From: an uncultured Bacteroidales bacterium
Lineage (GTDB): Bacteria > Bacteroidota > Bacteroidia > Bacteroidales > UBA932
NCBI GenBank assembly: GCA_934726455.1
Contig: CAKVDS010000003.1
Span: 24,255 to 88,254, forward strand
Direction of reading: 5' to 3'
DNA: 64,000 nt
The position numbers and the translations under genes were made by a program. Positions 62,035 through 64,000 of the stretch are shown in pieces; positions within the stretch are counted from its first letter, which is position 1; every line of letters starts with the position of its first letter. The notes below the pieces were generated by a model that worked only from the letters and a program-made list of their open reading frames with translations, was not told the origin of the DNA and did no database searches.

Positions 62035-63177
62035 ATGAAAAGAATCATCACATCTCTTTTCGCACTCTCTCTGGTTGTCGCAGGGTTTGCCCAGACTCCG
62101 GGGAAAGAGGTAAAGGCAACGGCAGGAGAAGCCTATGCCAAGCAGCAGAGCAGCTACACGCCATCATTCAAGAATGACGGCAAGGAAACAAAAGTACGCA
62201 ATGTCATCCTCCTCATCGGGGACGGAATGGGCGTCGGAGCCGTCAACTCGGCCATGTACGCCAACGGCGGCACACTCACGATGACCAATCTCAAGACATG
62301 CGGTTATGTCCGCACACAGTCAGCCGACAATTTCACAACTGACTCGGCCGCATCCGGCACAGCATACGCCACCGGTGTCAAGACCAACAACGGATACGTC
62401 GGTATGGATACTGAGCGCAAGCCTCTCCAGAACCTTCCGGAGAAGCTGGAGCCGCTCGGATTCGCCTGCGGCGTGATCTCCACCGACAATCTCGACGGGG
62501 CCACCCCGGCTTCGTTCTTCGCTCACCAGACCAACCGCAGGGCCGCAGAAGCCATCTGGGCGGACCTCCCGTCAAGCCACCTCGTATTCGCCTCAGCAGG
62601 CTCCAGCAAGGTCTTTGAGGGCCTTCCGCTGAAAACACAGGAAGAGATAAAGGCGCAATTTGATGTAATCTACTCTCCTGAGGGACAGGAAAAGGTCATC
62701 GACAATAGCGGCAAGCTGGCGTATTTCCCGCCGAGCGTGACTCTACCGGAGCGTGGCGACTATCTGCCGGCCACCACACAGATGGCTATTGATTTCCTTT
62801 CAGCAAGATCAAAGAAAGGTTTCTTCCTCATGGTTGAGGGAGCCAGAATCGACAAGGAGGAGCACAAAAACAACTATCAGGGAATGGTTGACGAGGCCCT
62901 CGATTTCGACAAGGCCATAGAGGCCGCCATACGATTCGCGGAGAAGGACGGACATACGCTGGTGCTCATCAGCGCTGACCATGAGACAGGAGGAGTCACC
63001 CTGTCCAGAGGTGTTCCGGAAGAGGGCCTCATCCAGGGAGTGTTCGCCTCCAGGGGACATACTCCTATAATGGTTCCTCTTTTCGCCTATGGTCCTCACT
63101 CCCGTGATTTTGCAGGCACGCAGGAGAACAGCGATGTCTGCAACAAGATCTACTCTCTGCTGACAGGCAAGAAGTAA
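62035..63177 (+). CDS. Alkaline phosphatase
   Basis: The 380-residue protein has a signal peptide (MKRIITSLFALSLVVAGFAQ) and alkaline phosphatase motifs: NVILLIGDGMG with Asp63, the catalytic TTDSAASGTAYATG with Ser104, EGARIDKEEH and SADHETGG. It releases phosphate in the periplasm. It starts 12 bases after the sulfatase stop, closing a dipeptidase, sulfatase, phosphatase scavenging set. Confidence 0.94.
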   Translation: MKRIITSLFALSLVVAGFAQTPGKEVKATAGEAYAKQQSSYTPSFKNDGKETKVRNVILLIGDGMGVGAVNSAMYANGGTLTMTNLKTCGYVRTQSADNFTTDSAASGTAYATGVKTNNGYVGMDTERKPLQNLPEKLEPLGFACGVISTDNLDGATPASFFAHQTNRRAAEAIWADLPSSHLVFASAGSSKVFEGLPLKTQEEIKAQFDVIYSPEGQEKVIDNSGKLAYFPPSVTLPERGDYLPATTQMAIDFLSARSKKGFFLMVEGARIDKEEHKNNYQGMVDEALDFDKAIEAAIRFAEKDGHTLVLISADHETGGVTLSRGVPEEGLIQGVFASRGHTPIMVPLFAYGPHSRDFAGTQENSDVCNKIYSLLTGKK

Positions 63178-63183
63178 AAGATA

Positions 63184-63214
63184 TTTGCAAAACAAAGATT
63201 TTGTTGTAACTTTG
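63184..63214 (+). promoter_or_regulatory. Promoter of tRNA-Ser(GCT)
   Basis: TTTG (63184-63187), 19 bases and TAACTTTG (63207-63214) match the Bacteroidota promoter exactly, the same boxes and spacing as for tRNA-Leu(GAG). Confidence 0.7.
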
Positions 63215-63249
63215 TCGTCCCGCCTATATAGTCAGGGGCGGGACACCGG

Positions 63250-63338
63250 GGAGAGGTGGGTGAGTGGCTGAAACCACCAGTTTGCTAAACTGACGTACGG
63301 GTTATTCCGTACCACGAGTTCGAATCTCGTCCTCTCCG
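63250..63338 (+). tRNA. tRNA-Ser(GCT)
   Basis: Acceptor stem GGAGAGG/CCTCTCC, D arm GGT...ACC, anticodon loop TTGCTAA with anticodon GCT, a long variable arm (TACGGGTTATTCCGTA) and T arm ACGAG-TTCGAAT-CTCGT. Discriminator G, no encoded CCA. Confidence 0.95.
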
Positions 63339-63342
63339 CAGC

Positions 63343-63390
63343 AAAAAAGTCTCAAACTCTTGATTTTCAAAGAGATTGAGACTTTTTCTT
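63343..63390 (+). terminator. Bidirectional terminator between tRNA-Ser and the DUF1016 gene
   Basis: AAAAAAGTCTCAA and TTGAGACTTTTTC pair around an inner CTCTT/AAGAG-like stem, giving T runs on both strands for the converging transcripts. Confidence 0.8.
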
Positions 63391-63401
63391 TTGTGTAGTC
63401 T

Positions 63402-64000
63402 TTATTTCTTTTCTATGAGTGCCTTCAGTTCATCCCTGTTCGGCAGTACTGTTTGATATTTGCTGGCGAATATCGGGTTCGTCTCATCCGGGAGAGTCAT
63501 TTCCACCAGTGCGTCTTTCTTGTCTCGGCAAAGGACAATGCCGATGGTCTTATTCTCGTCCGGCAGTTTCACACAGCGGTCGTAATAATGCACATACATC
63601 TGCATCTGTCCCAAATCCTGATGCTTCAACTGACCTATTTTCAAATCGACCAGAACAAAAGCCCGTAGTAGTCTGTTATAAAAGACAAGGTCAACATAAT
63701 AATGATCCTCGTCAATGGTTATCCTTTGTTGCCTGCCGACAAATGTGAATCCCTTTCCAAGTTCAAGGAGGAAGGATTGAAGCTCATCTATAAGGCTTTG
63801 TTCCAGCCTGCTTTCGTTATATTCCGGCAGTTCCTTGAGGCCAGTAAATTCAAGGATGTAAGGATCTTTCAATATGTCCTCCGGCTTTTCAATAACTTGC
63901 CCTTTCTTTGACAGTTCAAGAATCTTGTCCTTATCACGGCTCAATGCCAGTCTTTGATAAAGAGCCGAATCAAACTGCCTATTCAGTTCCTTTACACTCC
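63402..64000 (-). CDS. DUF1016/YhcG-type PDDEXK nuclease, C-terminal part (5' end beyond window)
   Basis: The frame stays open from the stop at 63402 to the window end, giving 199 residues. It has the nuclease-like core: EDILKDPYILEFTGL, IDELQSFLLELGKGFTFVGRQ, then DEDHYYVDLVFYNRLLRAFVLVDLKIGQL with the acidic and Lys residues of a PDDEXK site, and IGIVLCRDKKDALVE. This is the C-terminal domain of the DUF1016 (YhcG) family, known from restriction-associated and accessory loci. The N-terminal winged-helix part is outside. It faces tRNA-Ser convergently. Confidence 0.88.
   Translation of the reverse strand, partial: SVKELNRQFDSALYQRLALSRDKDKILELSKKGQVIEKPEDILKDPYILEFTGLKELPEYNESRLEQSLIDELQSFLLELGKGFTFVGRQQRITIDEDHYYVDLVFYNRLLRAFVLVDLKIGQLKHQDLGQMQMYVHYYDRCVKLPDENKTIGIVLCRDKKDALVEMTLPDETNPIFASKYQTVLPNRDELKALIEKK

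Noticed and set aside
1..64000. CRISPR arrays, transposase genes, rRNA genes, prophage
   Set aside because: No spaced direct repeats, no transposase or integrase motifs and no rRNA sequence were found.

Overview
The window looks like a chromosomal segment of a member of the order Bacteroidales (phylum Bacteroidota). The evidence is a SusC/SusD outer-membrane pair, several lipoproteins with short signal peptides, DUF4954 and DUF3109 family proteins, a FeoA-FeoB fusion, and repeated use of the Bacteroidota promoter signature (TTTG, about 19 bases, TAnnTTTG) ahead of two tRNA genes and an efflux operon. Genus cannot be fixed from the sequence alone. Coding density is high and most genes sit in tight operons with 1-4 base overlaps.

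Layout. 1-6.8 kb: a polysaccharide-uptake-like unit on the minus strand (SusC, SusD, then a second, shorter SusC-type receptor cut by the window edge). 7-12.6 kb: a minus-strand set DUF4954 / SIS sugar isomerase / lipoate ligase / tandem class II aldolase. 12.7-17 kb: galE, a phosphodiesterase, a polysaccharide flippase, a lipoprotein cyclophilin and a small esterase. 17.2-22.9 kb: a five-gene MacAB-TolC-like efflux operon with its own promoter. 23-24.7 kb: a RIC-like hemerythrin/LuxR regulator fused in operon with queH. 24.7-28.4 kb: a propeller lipoprotein, a Cys-rich FeoB-associated peptide and FeoAB. 28.5 kb: tRNA-Leu(GAG). 28.6-38.2 kb: hemW, a coiled-coil membrane protein, DUF3109, an M16-like protein without the zinc motif, a TPR protein, a U32 protein and an unknown lipoprotein. 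38.3-51.9 kb: a cell-envelope and housekeeping block (prmC, ddl, class A PBP; divergently topA, lrp-like; ispD; mreBCD-mrdA-rodA; tRNA-Leu(TAA)). 52-64 kb: a second propeller lipoprotein, an S9 peptidase, queF-yhhQ behind a candidate preQ1 riboswitch, pheS, a C69 dipeptidase / sulfatase / alkaline phosphatase operon, tRNA-Ser(GCT) and the C-terminal part of a DUF1016 (YhcG-type) nuclease.

Most notable signals outside ordinary genes: a 166-bp, almost wholly palindromic element present twice (10268-10433 and 17023-17188, only two differences) exactly between the stop of one gene and the start of the next, with a 17-base terminal match near 53264; a preQ1-I-like pseudoknot directly in front of yhhQ, in an apparently intra-operonic position; a hemerythrin-LuxR regulator overlapping queH; and an aldolase in which a second domain copy has lost all metal ligands.
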